Assembly: GCA_944470555.2 (NCBI GenBank) | Contig: OX104134.1 | Span: 10,395,248-10,459,247, forward strand | Origin: Heterobilharzia americana | Taxonomy: Eukaryota; Platyhelminthes; Trematoda; Strigeidida; Schistosomatidae | Direction: 5' to 3' | Length of the DNA stretch: 64,000 nt | Made by a program: the position numbers and the translations under genes | The notes under the pieces: generated by a model | The model's database searches: none | Told to the model about the DNA's origin: nothing | What the model saw: the letters and a program-made list of their open reading frames with translations, nothing else | Part shown: positions 22,512 to 36,820 of the stretch, one piece after another | How positions within the stretch are numbered: the stretch's first letter is position 1 | Layout: every line of letters begins with the position of its first letter

Positions 22512-24993
22512 GGTGGACCTCGACAAATATTTCATTTCGCAGAAGATCTATCACATTAGTAAATTATTATCCTGAAAGGTAAACGAGCATTAGGGAAGCA
22601 TTTTGAATTTTTAACGGTTCACCAGCATTTTTTGAGCAGACTACTTCATCTCAGAGTTCGTATCTCCCCTAGTTTCATGATGTCAGAGAGATAAACCCAA
22701 CTTACTGCTGCATCGTGAAAGAACTCCGAGCGTTTATCCGTATGTCACCATTTCATTAAAAGTTTGGTGAATCATTTCTGGATGTGGTGTCAGTTAGCTC
22801 ATTGAATTTTTGTGTCCCACTAAGGCGAAATTAAATTATTTTGCCTTATAATATAAGGAATGTTAGTGAAAAATGAATTTGATCGAGCAGATGTATAAAA
22901 ATTTGAAGACCCACCAAAAATCGTGTCTGAATGACCTACAAAACAATATTTAAGCTAACTGTTACACAAGGTAACTAATTGTAACCATACTCAGATGAGC
23001 AAATAGTTTTTCTTTGGTAACAGCTGATAACAAACTTCTATTGGCCTCTTCGTTGCAGCCAAAAGACATATAGTTGTAAAAACAACATACATTTCTTTTA
23101 GATAGTCTTCGATGCAGAAAAAAATTAATTTCGGTTTGTTAGGACAACATTTTAAAACTCAGTTAACTCATTGGTTTGTGAGTCCATAAATGTGAAAGAA
23201 TTGATATCACATGTTTGGACTGATGCGGTGACGTAACCAGTTCGCAAAGAGGTGGAGCATGATAATAAACTCATTCTGAGTAGTGCGGAGTAGTGTTGAA
23301 TCTGTTCCATAAATGACTATGGATAAATATGTACATTACACCAGGAGATCTAAAGGAAAGTGAAAGTAATCAAGTTTAAGTAACCTATTATCTGTGTAAT
23401 GGAATTGTATATGAATTGCTTGAAGTTATAAATGTGAGCTGGTTATAATGTTATTGAATTAAATCAGTCAAAGCTGGCATCATATAGAACTAAATTAGGT
23501 CTTAGAAAAGTCGAACACATTCACCATAAATATGAAATGATTACGTGTTGTACATTTTTGATTTGTTTTTTCATGTGGCTTAGAGGGTATTTTGATGTAA
23601 TATATGATTTTGGATGGACGATATGCAGTCGCAGTTTAGCTTTGAATGTATTACTTCTTGTTGACTCCTTCCATTTCCAAGGCACCAGCTTATGAAAGCT
23701 TTGAGCAATATATATTTATATTTCCCCAGGTCTCAGCTATTCTTGTAAGCCAAACAATTTCCTTAGGATAACTTTGTAGCTTAAAAATAAGGTACAGAAA
23801 GTCTAGCAGCAAAAGCTTAGTGTCAATTATGAATGGCATGCAGACTGTAATCAATATTTTATATAAAATTTCTTCAATCACGAATATCTACGCTTGTCCT
23901 TACTATCACGACAAACTACTGGCTAACTAGGTTTTTTCAGGATTATGATATTTTCTAAAATTTTCCTTAGGAAATATTTTCAACTTCTTGGAAATTTTAT
24001 TGCCACCAAAAAATTTCTTAAAAAAAATTCCCTATGCAGAAAACCTTTGATTAATATGACAGCTTATAGTTAGTAAATATGAAGATATGTATCTCTTTGG
24101 TTCAGTAAAACAATGCTAGTTCATAACACTCTCATACGTATAACAACTGAAGTTTATCATTCGAAATGACAACCAGTCATAGTGAAACGGATTCATATAT
24201 TCACAGTCAAAAAACCCTTTTATTTGCCTTGTGGCATTTGTTTACTATATTACAATTATTTAAACGAAATCAATAGAATTTACATGTGGCTACTGAAATC
24301 TATGGACGGTTGAAAAGCTAGTTTGTCCAAATAAGAAGATTTAGAATCTTATAGTCTTTAAATGTGAATGAAGTGTCCCTTATTCGTGTCCATTTTTGAC
24401 TTCAATAAGACATTGGTTGGAAATAATATATGACTAATTATTTCAAAACATAACTGTTGCCTCGGTCAACAACATAAAGGTCAAGCGCACGACAACACGG
24501 TATGATTTATTAATAGAATTGGCTTAAGAGAATAATGTCTTGTTTCGTGACATCGACTTATGTGAATGCTGTGAAAAATGAAGAGAACTGACCCTCTTCA
24601 CCACAGTTTTTCATAACAATCAGTAATTTTAGAATACATCCTGAATTTGAAATTAATATTTTAGGTTATTGCTACAAACAGATTGTTACCTGTTTTTCAT
24701 GAGGTTAAGTCGAATACCCGACCCGAATGAAGTGGAGTAATATGCGACTTTTTGAACTTAAAATTTTATGAAATTTCCTAACATTGTTCCTGTATACAGG
24801 ATAATAGGCATACATGACTTCTATTGCTATCATAATTTGAAGACACTTGCATCTCATAATCTTCACAACAATGCATTTAACTTAGCTACTGAAGTAATAT
24901 TTCTAGTCAAAATAGAGGAAAACTTAATTGATTAAAAGTCATAACAGCCAGGAAAAACCCTCGACGATTGAACTGAAGCTAAAACCTGGTCAG

Positions 24994-25048
24994 CGGCTTG
25001 GTTGTATAGCACAACTGATGAAACATCAGATCGTCGATCCAGAAGCCG
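24994..25048. other. Cluster of short palindromes in cloverleaf order
   Basis: Outer arms cggctt (24994-24999) and aagccg (25043-25048) enclose three small hairpins: gttg with caac (25001-25015), ctgatg with catcag around aaa (25015-25029), and gatc with gatc around gtc (25029-25039). The layout resembles a tRNA, but two loops have only three bases and neighbouring arms share bases, so it is not a normal tRNA gene. It may be a decayed tRNA-derived SINE head. Confidence 0.35.
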
Positions 25049-28000
25049 ATAATTTTAATCCTACCGAGACCTAGGTTTTTTTATTTCACCTTCAATCACC
25101 ACTCCGTTTAAAAGGTTATTTCACCCTTTAATCAAAGTCTAAATAATATTTGTAAATTTTGTTTCGAAACGGAAGATTAAACGGAAAAAAGAATGAAAAA
25201 CATTTATGCACCATGTGTATCATGAATTAGTTGGAGAAATTTAATTGCACTATTATTTTTTTGCATACATACAGAACAGCAAAAATAATAATTGCAATGA
25301 TAGAAAAATAATGTTTAACTGATCCAAAAGATAATTATCTTTCTTTAATAACTATTACTGTCTGTTTCGTTAGTGCGATACAACATGCAACAGTGAAATC
25401 ATGCCTGCTGTCTAAAGTTACTATTGAGTATACATGATTATATTTTTTGGTACCTTATAGCACCAAATTACTATCTCTAGTTATTTTCAAAAGAGAAATT
25501 ATTATAATAAAAAAGCCTTTTTCCACTGGATTTGACGAAGGGTAACTAGAGACTTTAATGAGCAGCACGTTACTCAGTTTACTGAAAAAAATCTCGATAA
25601 TTTTTTGTGGATTATAATTCATTCTTTCGTTAGTTCTAAGATTACATTAAAGTATCAAATTCGATAAACCGATAGTTGAAAGGTAACTAGCACTAAACAT
25701 AAGACATTAATATGAGTTTCAAACTGCATAACTTCCTCAAGCCACTCAAAGTACGTTCACCTTCATAACGAATGACTTACTAGTCAGTTCAATGCAATAT
25801 CTAAATTAGATCCATTTCCAAATTCATCTAACAGTCAGTATACTACTTTACTTATTTATTTTCCAGAGATAGGTGTTTTTGCGCCGATTTATATGTTATT
25901 TTGTTTGCATATTACGGCCTAGCATTCTATGAGATGACCTTCCTATGAATTGATATGCATGGCTTTTATCCCAGTAATTAATACTTGCAACTACGTGTTT
26001 GTTGGTCAAAAAAACCTCAGTGTATAGAAAGACTGTAATATAGCATCTTATAGTCTGTCACCATCACAAGCTAGAATAAAAATCCCTATCTTAAGGAACA
26101 TACGCAATAAATTTTAATTTTAATTCAGACTACGTAAGAACTCAATTTTTCCGATCTCCTATATTTTGGTAAAGCTGTGAAAAATTACATTTATTCAGTT
26201 GTGTATAACATCACCAATAATGGTAATAATAAGTTACTTGAACCTTTGCGGCCGGGTTACTTGGAATAAAACACTTAGGTTCGAACCAAAAAAAGATAGG
26301 TAGTAAGGAAACTAACTTTGAAATTATGTTTAACGAAAATTAAACTACATTGGGCACCACCAGTAGATGAAGTCCTTTATAGGGAAGTAATAAGTAAAGA
26401 ACATATTAGGTGTTGTTTGCATAATTACTGTGGAAAGAGATCTTGGCATTTTATTTAGAAGTTTAACAATATAAATACTTCAATTCAGAAGTTGATGTGG
26501 TCATTGTTTCATGTGTTTTGTTTGATATTTTGAATAATACCAAAATATCAACCAATCTTTAAATGCCAATCGTTAAATAAATCTTCATTTTTCAGATCCC
26601 AACTAGTTTTTATCTATCATTTTTCTTCCCGTCAAATTCAAAGTTATCCTAAACGGTTGTATAGACATAAATATCAATAAATAAGGTACATGTCTTTTGA
26701 AAAAGTTGCTGCTTACTACCAGTTCCTATTTTTAAGGGTGCACTTGAATTTTATATTCGGGCAAATATGTGCACATTTTCTACACAAATACATTTTAGAA
26801 TGCATATTAGTGCGAATCCTTTGGAGTGCATCCATCCATTCATGTATTCAGCTATAAATCCATGTTTCCAACTAAAAATTATGTACCTTTAAGTAGAATT
26901 GCTTCCAAAATGAGGATTGAAACCAATCTATTCACCATTGTTGTTTCACAGTTTAGGCTCAGTTACTTTGTATTGATTAATTTTTTCAAACTGAATAGTT
27001 AACATCTTTGATTAGAAACAACATAGCTTACGGCTGACTGAAAAGCGGAATGACGAAACATTGCTCCGCAACAGCGACGATGTATTAACAGCACAAATAA
27101 TACAAATTTATAAATATATCTACCTGGTACACGACTTACTGGTATGAATAACTAATCCGAAGGACATCTAGCTAAAAAGAATAGGTTTTCATAAACGATG
27201 TCATGAATTGAGATCCAGTCATTCAAGTTATTATTAGATAGTGAATAACTGCACATATTGCCATAAACGTCAAGCGGTTTAAGTTATGCGAAACTGATTC
27301 TGATTTGATGATTTTTATTTTCCAGCGTAATAACTCGTTGGGAGAAACAACGAAACCACATCGTGAAACAAAAAAGATCAAGGTCAAATCTCATCTATCA
27401 CGCATGGAAGATATATAAGGCGAACTTCACACAGATATGGCTTGATTTAACGAAGCTTTGTAACATATTTAAAGAATCGTGTAGAGTGAACGGTAATATG
27501 ACTTTTTCCTGATGAAAAGTTTTTTTATCAAGACCACCAGCACATTATTGGGAACAAAAGACGTTCCAATTTCAATTCAACAAATTACGTCATCTCACGA
27601 CAGCAAATTAAATGACAACTATGACGGTTTTCGAAAGGGTTCCCAGTGGTTACTGCTATATCAACTCACCTTGAAAAAGGACAATATACTAACCCTATTT
27701 GGTCAAACCCAACTGAAAGAAATTGCTTCTGGAAGGCCATATGTGTGACATTACGGTTCAGTACCTGCTTATAAGATACAGAATAGCAGTTTGAGAATAA
27801 TTAGCAACATGTCTGCTTATCTATGGGGTAAATTCTCCATAAAAAAACTACCGGCATTCTGGCCATATTTTGAAATTGAGACCATCATTTTTAAGATCAT
27901 AAAATCTTTAAGAATACCAGCGAATTCAAATGATAATTCCCTGCAAAAACTACTGAAGAATACAGAAACCATCTTTGTATCCTAATTGTACATTCTTGGT

Positions 28001-31000
28001 TATCAGCTGAATGTTTTCATTTCAGTGCTCCTGAGGATGCTATGGAATAATCACCTCCGGGTATCCAGAAACACTAAGGAACACTAACGCAGTATAACTA
28101 TGCAAACTTATCTTAATGTTACTAGCCAAAGGTCTATTCCCTTTGTTACTGAAACTTCAGCAGTGTTTATAATCTAAATTTATGGTGATGTATTCTCACA
28201 TGAAATTACCTATAGACTGTGCAGTATGAAATGTATAGGAAATGGTAGGTTCAGCAGTAGTAACAGTATTATGCACAATACTAGTAATGAAGATAACGAT
28301 AATAAATTGAATAACCATAATAAGTCCATTACCCCCAAGGGAAATTGACTTATTCGGTTTTCTTCTTGTTCGATCATCTAATGCTTCTGTTTCCTATTCA
28401 CACCCCAAATTCATTTATTTTTTATTTCCCTAAGGGAAATGGTTCATTGTATGCCTTATCTAATTTCTGCTCTTCTTTTCCTCAAGTCATCCATCTTAAA
28501 GGGGTTATGGTTCAGTTAACTGAAAATGATTTTTCGATGTATATTCACTGTGTCAGTGCAGAAATGAATAGAGACGTCGTAGTTCTATATAAGACTATGA
28601 GTTAATTCATTATGTAAGCATTTCATAAAAAGCATAATGGCAGTTGATGGGAATGACTGAGGAAGCTGAATAAGCAATATTGTTTTGCGGTTTAGATGAG
28701 AAACATTTTTTATCTTGAATTTTAAGTGCATCTTAGCTGTACAACAAATGCATTTTCAATAGCAATAACCTGTCAAATGGCGAAATACGGATGGCTTTCA
28801 GATAAAATAAAGTAATTATAAAGAGATAAATAATCATTTTGTTTTTTGAAATTGGTGAAGGATTAGATAGACAGAACTATCTTTCAGCGATAGTTAGCCT
28901 CTGTTTTGAGGTAGTATACAAAATAATTGCGAAGATCAGTAAAAATGTTTAGTTAGTCAAGCTTTGTACTTTTTATCATGCAGCACCGTACTGAAGTTAT
29001 CTGCTTTGGTAAAACATTAATTACAATCTTTTTCGGTTTATAAATTAACCAAGGCTTTGAGAAGAACAAAGAAGAATTCTCGAGAAAACCAAGTTAACTT
29101 CCGGCTAGATCTATATTGTTCCCAGGTACTATGACTGTTAATCTTCCTCTTGCTTCTGTAAGAGAGACGCAAACTTGGTGTCCTGTGTATAGAGATGATG
29201 ATAAGGAAGTCAATCACAGCCTCGAAATCATCAACAGCTCAACGGTTTAATTGCCAAGCAGCCATCGCAGTTGGACGATTATGACGTGATCTGTGCGTAG
29301 GGAAAGGTAATATTATTGAATTTGCAGTACTGTGGTAATTAGGCTCTTTGTTGCACAGTCTACATTTTATTTTACTCTTATTTCTCTTATAGTCTTACTC
29401 ACTTATACAGATTGATTCTTTCGAACAAACTGGTTTGTTGCACTGGTTCTTAACTTGTTTTCTGACTTCATCATCTTATCTTGTTAAATCTAAACTTATT
29501 AAAGGAAAGAATTATAAGAAACTTTCTACTGTATAATATATGTATGTAAACTCTCATGTTGATTATTTCACATTTTTATTGCCCTCCACGGATGTACAGT
29601 GAATTTAAAACTTTTTTTTTTCCCTGCAACTGTTTAATATGTATTGGGTAAATACTTATACTGAGTGATGATGATTGAAAGTAAAATGAAAAATCAGGCC
29701 GTGGCGCCGAGCAGCTTTTTACTTCACTTCAATATCATTAAGAATCGAAAACCCTGTGGTCGGTGATCCGAATCCTGCAGCGGCCCAAATTTTCATTTCG
29801 CATTCAGTCGTCATCGAGTATTGATATGAGTCTTACAAACCACGGCTTTCTCATTAAGTCAAGCTGATAAAGTATATATTTGTTGATTGTGGAGGCTTTT
29901 TGATTTTAAGCTGGCTGCAGTTGACGAGGAGTGAAATAAAACGTTCACAGTTAATCCCGGAAGTGTCCTTTCTATTACTTCCCTGACCGTTGTTCCGAAT
30001 CTCATATCAAGACTGAGTCCTTTCGACTAGTGTCTTTAGGACGACAGGAATCGAAATTTGCAGTCCCTTACAGTCATTGCTAGAAAGCGTTCCTGAATGC
30101 ACAGATGAACTTATTCGTTATCATTTAGAAATTCTGAAAGCCTGCAACTAAAAGCGATATTAATCAGAGAAAGATAATCCTTTGTATAACTTCTCATCAA
30201 TGTACAGTCAAATAGTAGTTTGCAAATATTATAGTAAGTGCGAAAAAGATTCGAAATTAATATAAGTTATTAATGAAATATATTGAGCTGTAAGTTGAAG
30301 GGTAAAATATTAAAATATGAAAAGTAACAAGTTAAACTACAGTAATACACTAAAAATACTCAAAAATACAGTTCAGGAGTGTATCTATACGAAAATAACT
30401 GTATGGTGAAAGAATATTATATAGAAAAATTAACGAAACAAGGCTGAGTGAAAGGGAATGCAAATGCAGTAGCGTAACAGTGGCTATACGGTATACAAAA
30501 GGTTGTGAAACTACGATCATGGTAACAGTAGCAACTTGAAAAAACTTTCTGTACACCAAATTTAGAATTTTTTGTTGAATAGCAACAGTACAATGTAAAG
30601 GAAATGCAGAACATTTTAAGAGACGTAGTTTGCCTTTATATATCACTTCTAATAAACTTTGTAGAAATAGTATAGAAACTGACAGGATGATATGCTCCAA
30701 AATAGATTTGTTGGTTGGTTTAGTTTCTCTTTTGATAGCCATGGTGAAAAATGTCCAGGATCACGTGCCTATGGTCTCCTGCTAGTTGAAACCAATTTGC
30801 TAAACTATCCAAGAACATGTATGGTTCTACAAAAATAAATACTGCCAAAAACACAACCTCTTATTTGACAGTTTATTGAGTTAAAGTGCAAACAAAGTAA
30901 CCGATCTATCATTTTTGCTCGGAAGTTGAAAATCAAACAAGAAAAGTTTACTTCCCAACAACAGTTCAATTGTTAAACTAGTATCCAGATGAGGATTGAT

Positions 31001-31955
31001 AATGACTTTAAGTATCTCATTTTACCTCACTTATTTGTTCGTCGATGATCAAAGTATCATTCGTACACTGCACGAAGATAACAAAATGATGGATACATTA
31101 TGTAAACTACTCAATCCAAATATGACATAAAAAAGTCAGCAAACCGGAAACCAAGTAAGTACCTCATAATCAATTTTAGCAGATTTTTTTCTCTGCTGAG
31201 TGCGGTAAAATAGATTCTCTAAGTATAACATAGGAGTAACTGTTGAATACATATGGTAACAATGTCAGAATTTAAATCACTGCGATAAGAAAGCGTGAAA
31301 ACTACTGTTTCTGTTGGATCAACATTAGCAAACAGAGTTTTGGAATCTGTAACCACATGAAAACACTTACTGCTCTTTTACTGTGATGACAGGTTCGGAA
31401 GTGTCTTTTAAGATATAACCTCTAGAACAATCTTGGTACTCAATCCTGAATTCTTGCAATTCAACGTGGGATCGGATTACAGCGTGATGTAGATAAGTTC
31501 GTCATTAAAAACCCCTCCTTATAGGATTTGATGTCAGTTCACACTAAAAGATGTCTCATATCACACTGCTAAAAAGAAAATCATAATAATCTCCATAACA
31601 TTACTGAGCAAGCTCCAACTAAAATTTATGTAAACCAGAGGTTCCCAGTATCTCGAATATTTTTGTTTCACACTTATAGTCTCATCACATAACAATGAAA
31701 TAAAAAATGCTGAAGCTTAAATCGATAGTATTCATTCCAAACGGTAGAAAGGAATTACTTCTCGACCATAATTTTGACCGTTATTTATGTTGATTATTCA
31801 TTATTAATGCCTAATAAATTTGTTATTGTTATCACTGGTATGCGATGAAGTGATCAGAATTTAGTAGCGTTATCGCCAATGCTACTATAATTGAAAACGC
31901 CAAATTTCCTTCATTTCACTTCTCTGAAGACGGAATAATGTTCTGTCTTCCGAAT

Positions 31956-31978
31956 TATATATATATATATATATATAT
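31956..31978. repeat. (TA)n microsatellite
   Basis: Short TA run. Confidence 0.9.
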
Positions 31979-32530
31979 GTATATGTTAATTTTAGTCTTT
32001 TGTTGAACGAAGTGAATGTAAACATATTGTACAAAAAAGTTGATACATTTAAAAGGGATTTTTCAAGGAAAGCCAGCTTTCTTTTAAGAACCACAAAAAA
32101 TGAAAGTGATCAAACAGTTGAAACTTTCTAGACCAAATAACTCAGCAGTGAGGCACCTTAAACATTTTGTACAGGGTAAAGTAGAGCTTCAGTAAGTTCT
32201 TCAAATCTTAGTCACTTATTCAGCACCATTTTGTTGATGTCTACTTGATTTTGCCTTCTCTTTATAACTTTCAAATATTTTCGCCAAAGATATTAACTCC
32301 ATAGTCTTCCAAAGCTTGAAATAACTGAGCCAGCACATATGTTGCGAAAGGTAACTGTGGAGTTGCCACAGGACTAAAGATAAAGTGTTACAAGCATATG
32401 CCTAGTTTGGCAATAGATAACCTACGAATACAATATGACCATTCCACTCAATTTTGTTTATTGTATTTCTGTTTTAGTACCGAACAGTATCCATTGAAAG
32501 TGAAACGCCACAGTATGTTTTGGTGAATCA

Positions 32531-32532
<2 letters not shown>

Positions 32533-32565
<33 letters not shown>
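32533..32565. repeat. (TA)n microsatellite
   Basis: TA run of about 33 bp. Confidence 0.9.
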
Positions 32566-32568
<3 letters not shown>

Positions 32569-33127
32569 GCATTAAAAGTGTAGAGTGTGTCTATTATTGA
32601 GAATTTTAAATGTGTTTAACAATGTTTTAACTTGATCTCAGTTGTCAAGGTGTTCTTTTAGATTGATTTGCATCCATTCGGTGAAAGAGTACAAAGTTAT
32701 GGACTATTGGAGTCACCTTACTCAAAATAATCATTTGGTCAGATTTAAAACGTCAATAGTAAATAAAACTAAACTGATTTCATTTTCCTCAAGATTATTT
32801 AAGTTTATCTTTAAATGCTCAGGTCCGAAACCGAGAAGATCTGCAGAAGTTTAGACATCACCAAAACACCCTCATTTTGCTTCATGAAGAGCGATTTTTG
32901 TACTGTGTTTCAAATTCTTTCCTTTCTGTCTAGTTAACTGGAAAGCATAAGTACCAAGTGACCAAATAGTGTTTCTTTCCCTTCCATTAATGACTATTTA
33001 AATCAAGTAGACTAGGACCTACCTATATTTACAGGAAGATAATATTTTCTTCGTTTAAATTACCTTGCATCGTACTGCAATATTTCCAGCCTCACTGCTG
33101 GCCAAGCCTTCCATTATTCTGCACGCC

Positions 33128-33153
33128 TTGGTATATATATATATATATACCAA
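33128..33153. repeat. TA tract with palindromic ends
   Basis: ttggtatat through to atataccaa: the flanks of the TA run are mutually complementary, giving a 26-bp perfect palindrome. Confidence 0.85.
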
Positions 33154-36100
33154 TCTCACGCCATACTAAATAAAATTGTTGACATTTGATGTTATGCCCA
33201 GTCTGAGAAGTTCAACAGCAACTTTTCTCAAAATGTATAAAATCTTTTCTTAAGTAATCCAGCAAAGTTTGGCTACATGCAGTGCGTTCAACAGAATATG
33301 AAAACGAAAAGTCCCGGTTTTATAGATCTGTTCATTTCAAGGAACGATAACAGAGCTAGTCTCATTTACACTCAAATAAAATGTTATATTACTGATTGGG
33401 AAGTTACAGATGGTTGATATTTTTCTGTTTTACTCTTTTAAAATGCACTAAAACTATGTTCACTTAAGGAGGAAAAGAATGTAATGGAAACTTAGTGAAC
33501 AATGTTAGCATTTATTCTTAGCCAAAACTTTCAGGGACACAGTATCTTTAAAGGGATAGTCAAACAACTGTGATGGTTGCAATGAAAACAGTTAGTTTTA
33601 TTACGAAACAAAGCTTGGTATCACTATTCGTACACTAACGTGGAAAGCAGCTTTTTCATGGTCAGAAAAACCTTGAAGGCAAGAAGTTTGAAGGAAAGAA
33701 GATAATTACTTCCTGGTGAAATCCTCATGCTTTACTATCGCATGATAATTGTGCGTCCATTTGTTCTTTTGTGGAGCTTTTCTCTAGTTATCTCCATTCA
33801 AAAAATAAGGCTGTTTATCTTATTTGTCCATATGATGGTTCAAAAATAATAAATATGGCTAAAGCAGAGATATCTATCTTCCCATATGCCGTTTTTATAA
33901 AATCAAGAATTATCTCCACACAGAAGATAACGAAATAAGAGATAACATATGAAATACGCATGGGTATACAAACCATATCCGCTAGTTGGTTAGGTCAAAT
34001 TTGATTAAAAACCCCTTAAGTGTTTAGATGATAGTGTAAAATGCTGTAGGACCATGTGGAATGTAACAAATGAAATATAATCAACAGAATGTAAGAGGAT
34101 ATAAAATGGTTTAAGGGTAGTTGCATATGTGCAGTGGTAAATAGTTTGTGATGTGAACAACTTTACCTGCATCTTGAAACATTGTGAGTAGTATAGAATG
34201 ATCAGAGTGTATATTATAAAGCATGCCACAAACAATAGCTAGAAGGTGGTACTTTAAAGCAAGTTATAGTCATCTTGTGAATTTTTTTAAACGGGTACTA
34301 CATTTAGATTCTCATTTTAGTTTTACTCAAGGTTAAAGGTAAATATAGACGATTTGTGATAGATTAGCGAATATACATATGATATACGGCCAGGAAGTAA
34401 ATTTTAAGTTTCAGATATTTTGACCAACCTATGTTGAAAGTCGTAGACAGGGAGGGAATTGGCAAGCGTACAAAAAGATAACTTGGTAGACACTTTAGGC
34501 TATACTACTTTTGAGGATGAAGAACTCGATAAGATTTTTTGAAATACCTAAATGTAGTCCATACTTGAATAAACTGCACCAAAAATAATAAGAATAGCTG
34601 AAATAAACTTGAACTGTTTATGCAATTTGGCAGCTTTTATCAAATGCTTTAATAGTACACCATCTGCCGCTCCGGCTGATGTCGAGAAACATCCTACTTG
34701 AGTTTTAAATTTGAATTTTTAGGAAACTCATTAACAGTGAGTTGTGCTTGAGACAATTAATCCCTTTATGAATTTCGATAAATCTAATTTGAAGAGGTAG
34801 GTTATCTGAAAAATGCCTTGACGAGTAAATGTATCATTGCACTATTCAAAATGTATGGTGTAATTACACCACATTTTTCAGACAATCTACATCTTCTAAT
34901 TACGTTATCCAAACAGAATTTTGTTCACATCAATTTTAAATGGTGTCGTTTTCTCATCATTCAAATACAGATCAAAATAGAAAATAAAATTTTCAAAACA
35001 ACATTAGCATGGTCAGAAATAAAAAATTCTTTTGTTACTGTTTTGTAATGCAAATTATCCTTGAAAATGTCGCATTATCTTATTTCTTCAAAAAGCTTTT
35101 GAGACTCTTTCGTGATTAACTAGACGCTTTCTCGGATAAACACCGTTGTGACGAAAACGGATACAACAAAATCTTTCTAGGTCCCTGATTGCGCATTCAG
35201 ATTTAGGTAATAATATATGGTCTAATATGTGCTTATATTCAAAGATATATCAGCTGTTGTATACGCCTTGTAATTTCCCTAGTTTATAAACGTTATCTTG
35301 TGTGTATGAATTCGAAAGTTCTCATGTAGTATTTATAGCTAGCTAAAATGTCTGAGAACAGTTGTATGCACGATAGGCACCTTATGTTCCTTTTGGAATA
35401 CTGAACATGTTTCTTTCGAAATAGCTGACTGGAAAATTGAAGGAAGTCACAAGTATATAACTGGTGAATACCAAATGGAAAAAGTACTACTGAAATAATT
35501 TTTGATTCTAGGACAGTTTGATGAGAATCTTGGTTGAATTATATATCAGAAGATTGATGACAATAGGTTTGTCATATCGATTCTTGCAAACCTTTCATGA
35601 AGTGGTATACACGGTAAAATCCACAATACCTTGCCTTACCTACTTCCTGTTAATTAGCAAAACCAATTATTTTGAAAAGACACTTGTCTATTCCAGATGC
35701 ACTCAAGCTATATTCAGGAAAATTGGGATAAATAACATAAGTAAAAACAAGCGCTTTTGAAATTATCTTTTCGTTGACCTGAATTGTTTGTAGTAAAAGT
35801 TCTTAAGTGTCTGTGGGTTGAGAAATGTCTATCATTATCTCCGTCATAATCTTGAAACCACTCCTCATGCACCTAGCCTTATGAAAACAGAAATGGAAAG
35901 TGATCAAACTAATCGAAATTATTCTTCAAGCGAATATAACCATTGTCAAGTTCTGATTCACATCCCGAAGGTGGCTTTTGCCTATTTTACATGTTGGCAG
36001 TGCAAATAAGCAGTTTTATTTGAATGGTTTCTTAAGGTTTTCAGTTTTGCATGAAGGTACAGACAAGTAATTACAAAAGTTAATATCACTGAAGTAAATT

Positions 36101-36796
36101 AAATTTTAGCTACGATGGATCACTAGTATATTTGAAACTTTGAAGCCTAACCTTACATATATACCCTTTTAGTTCGTGATTTTCATACTGGCTTTTTAAA
36201 AGAAAATAGTCTTAGTATACACCATGAGCGTAATAACTGATTTTTGATGAGACTGCAAAAATAATTGAGAAAATATACATTCCAGTCTTAAGATATATAT
36301 ATAAGTAGCACCATTCAGCACTAAATACCCAATAGATGTTTTTTCACTAACCTATATACATTGACATCATAGCTAAGCGCCTTATTGTTGAACTAACTGA
36401 GCCTAATGCAAACAGTGTGAATGAACACGGTCAACACGGAGTTGTCTAACACTTTCTATTTACTAGTTCTTGAAATTTATTAAAACCTAAAAACCTACAA
36501 CTTAAAGCTTATTCTTCATTTGAAGTCAGTTAAAAAATGAACCACTCAAAATATCATTTTGACGGGTAACTTACTTCATGCAGATTATTCTTGACAGAAA
36601 TGGTTATTCTGTAGACTGATGATGGTAATAATCCACTACTTTTTCAGACAAATAATTACAATGAAACGTGTCTACTGTTAACAGACCGCTTTCAGTGGCT
36701 GTAATATCATATTGTATGATAATGCAATTAAAAACCATTCAATTGTAATTTTTATAATTTCATTCTATTGTGGTAGATACACGTTTATTTGCAATA

Positions 36797-36820
36797 TATA
36801 TATATATATATATATATACT
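36797..36820. repeat. (TA)n microsatellite
   Basis: TA run of about 24 bp, followed by further short TA stretches. Confidence 0.9.

Noticed and set aside
27030..27075. Hammerhead-like string with gacgaaac
   Set aside because: The CUGANGA strand is missing and the stems do not pair.
27512..27985. Two adjacent 60-80 codon frames (+)
   Set aside because: No recognisable motif, splice pattern or repeat; not enough to call an exon.
29690..29870. Possible SINE (B box-like gtgatccgaatcc)
   Set aside because: No A box at the right distance and no hammerhead; too weak.
30350..30742. 130-codon frame on the minus strand, hydrophobic
   Set aside because: Hydrophobic composition is common in AT-rich antisense DNA and no known family is evident.
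34660..34700. ggctgatgtcgagaaacatcc, hammerhead-like
   Set aside because: The core is not CUGANGA and no cleavage triplet with a stem I partner is present.
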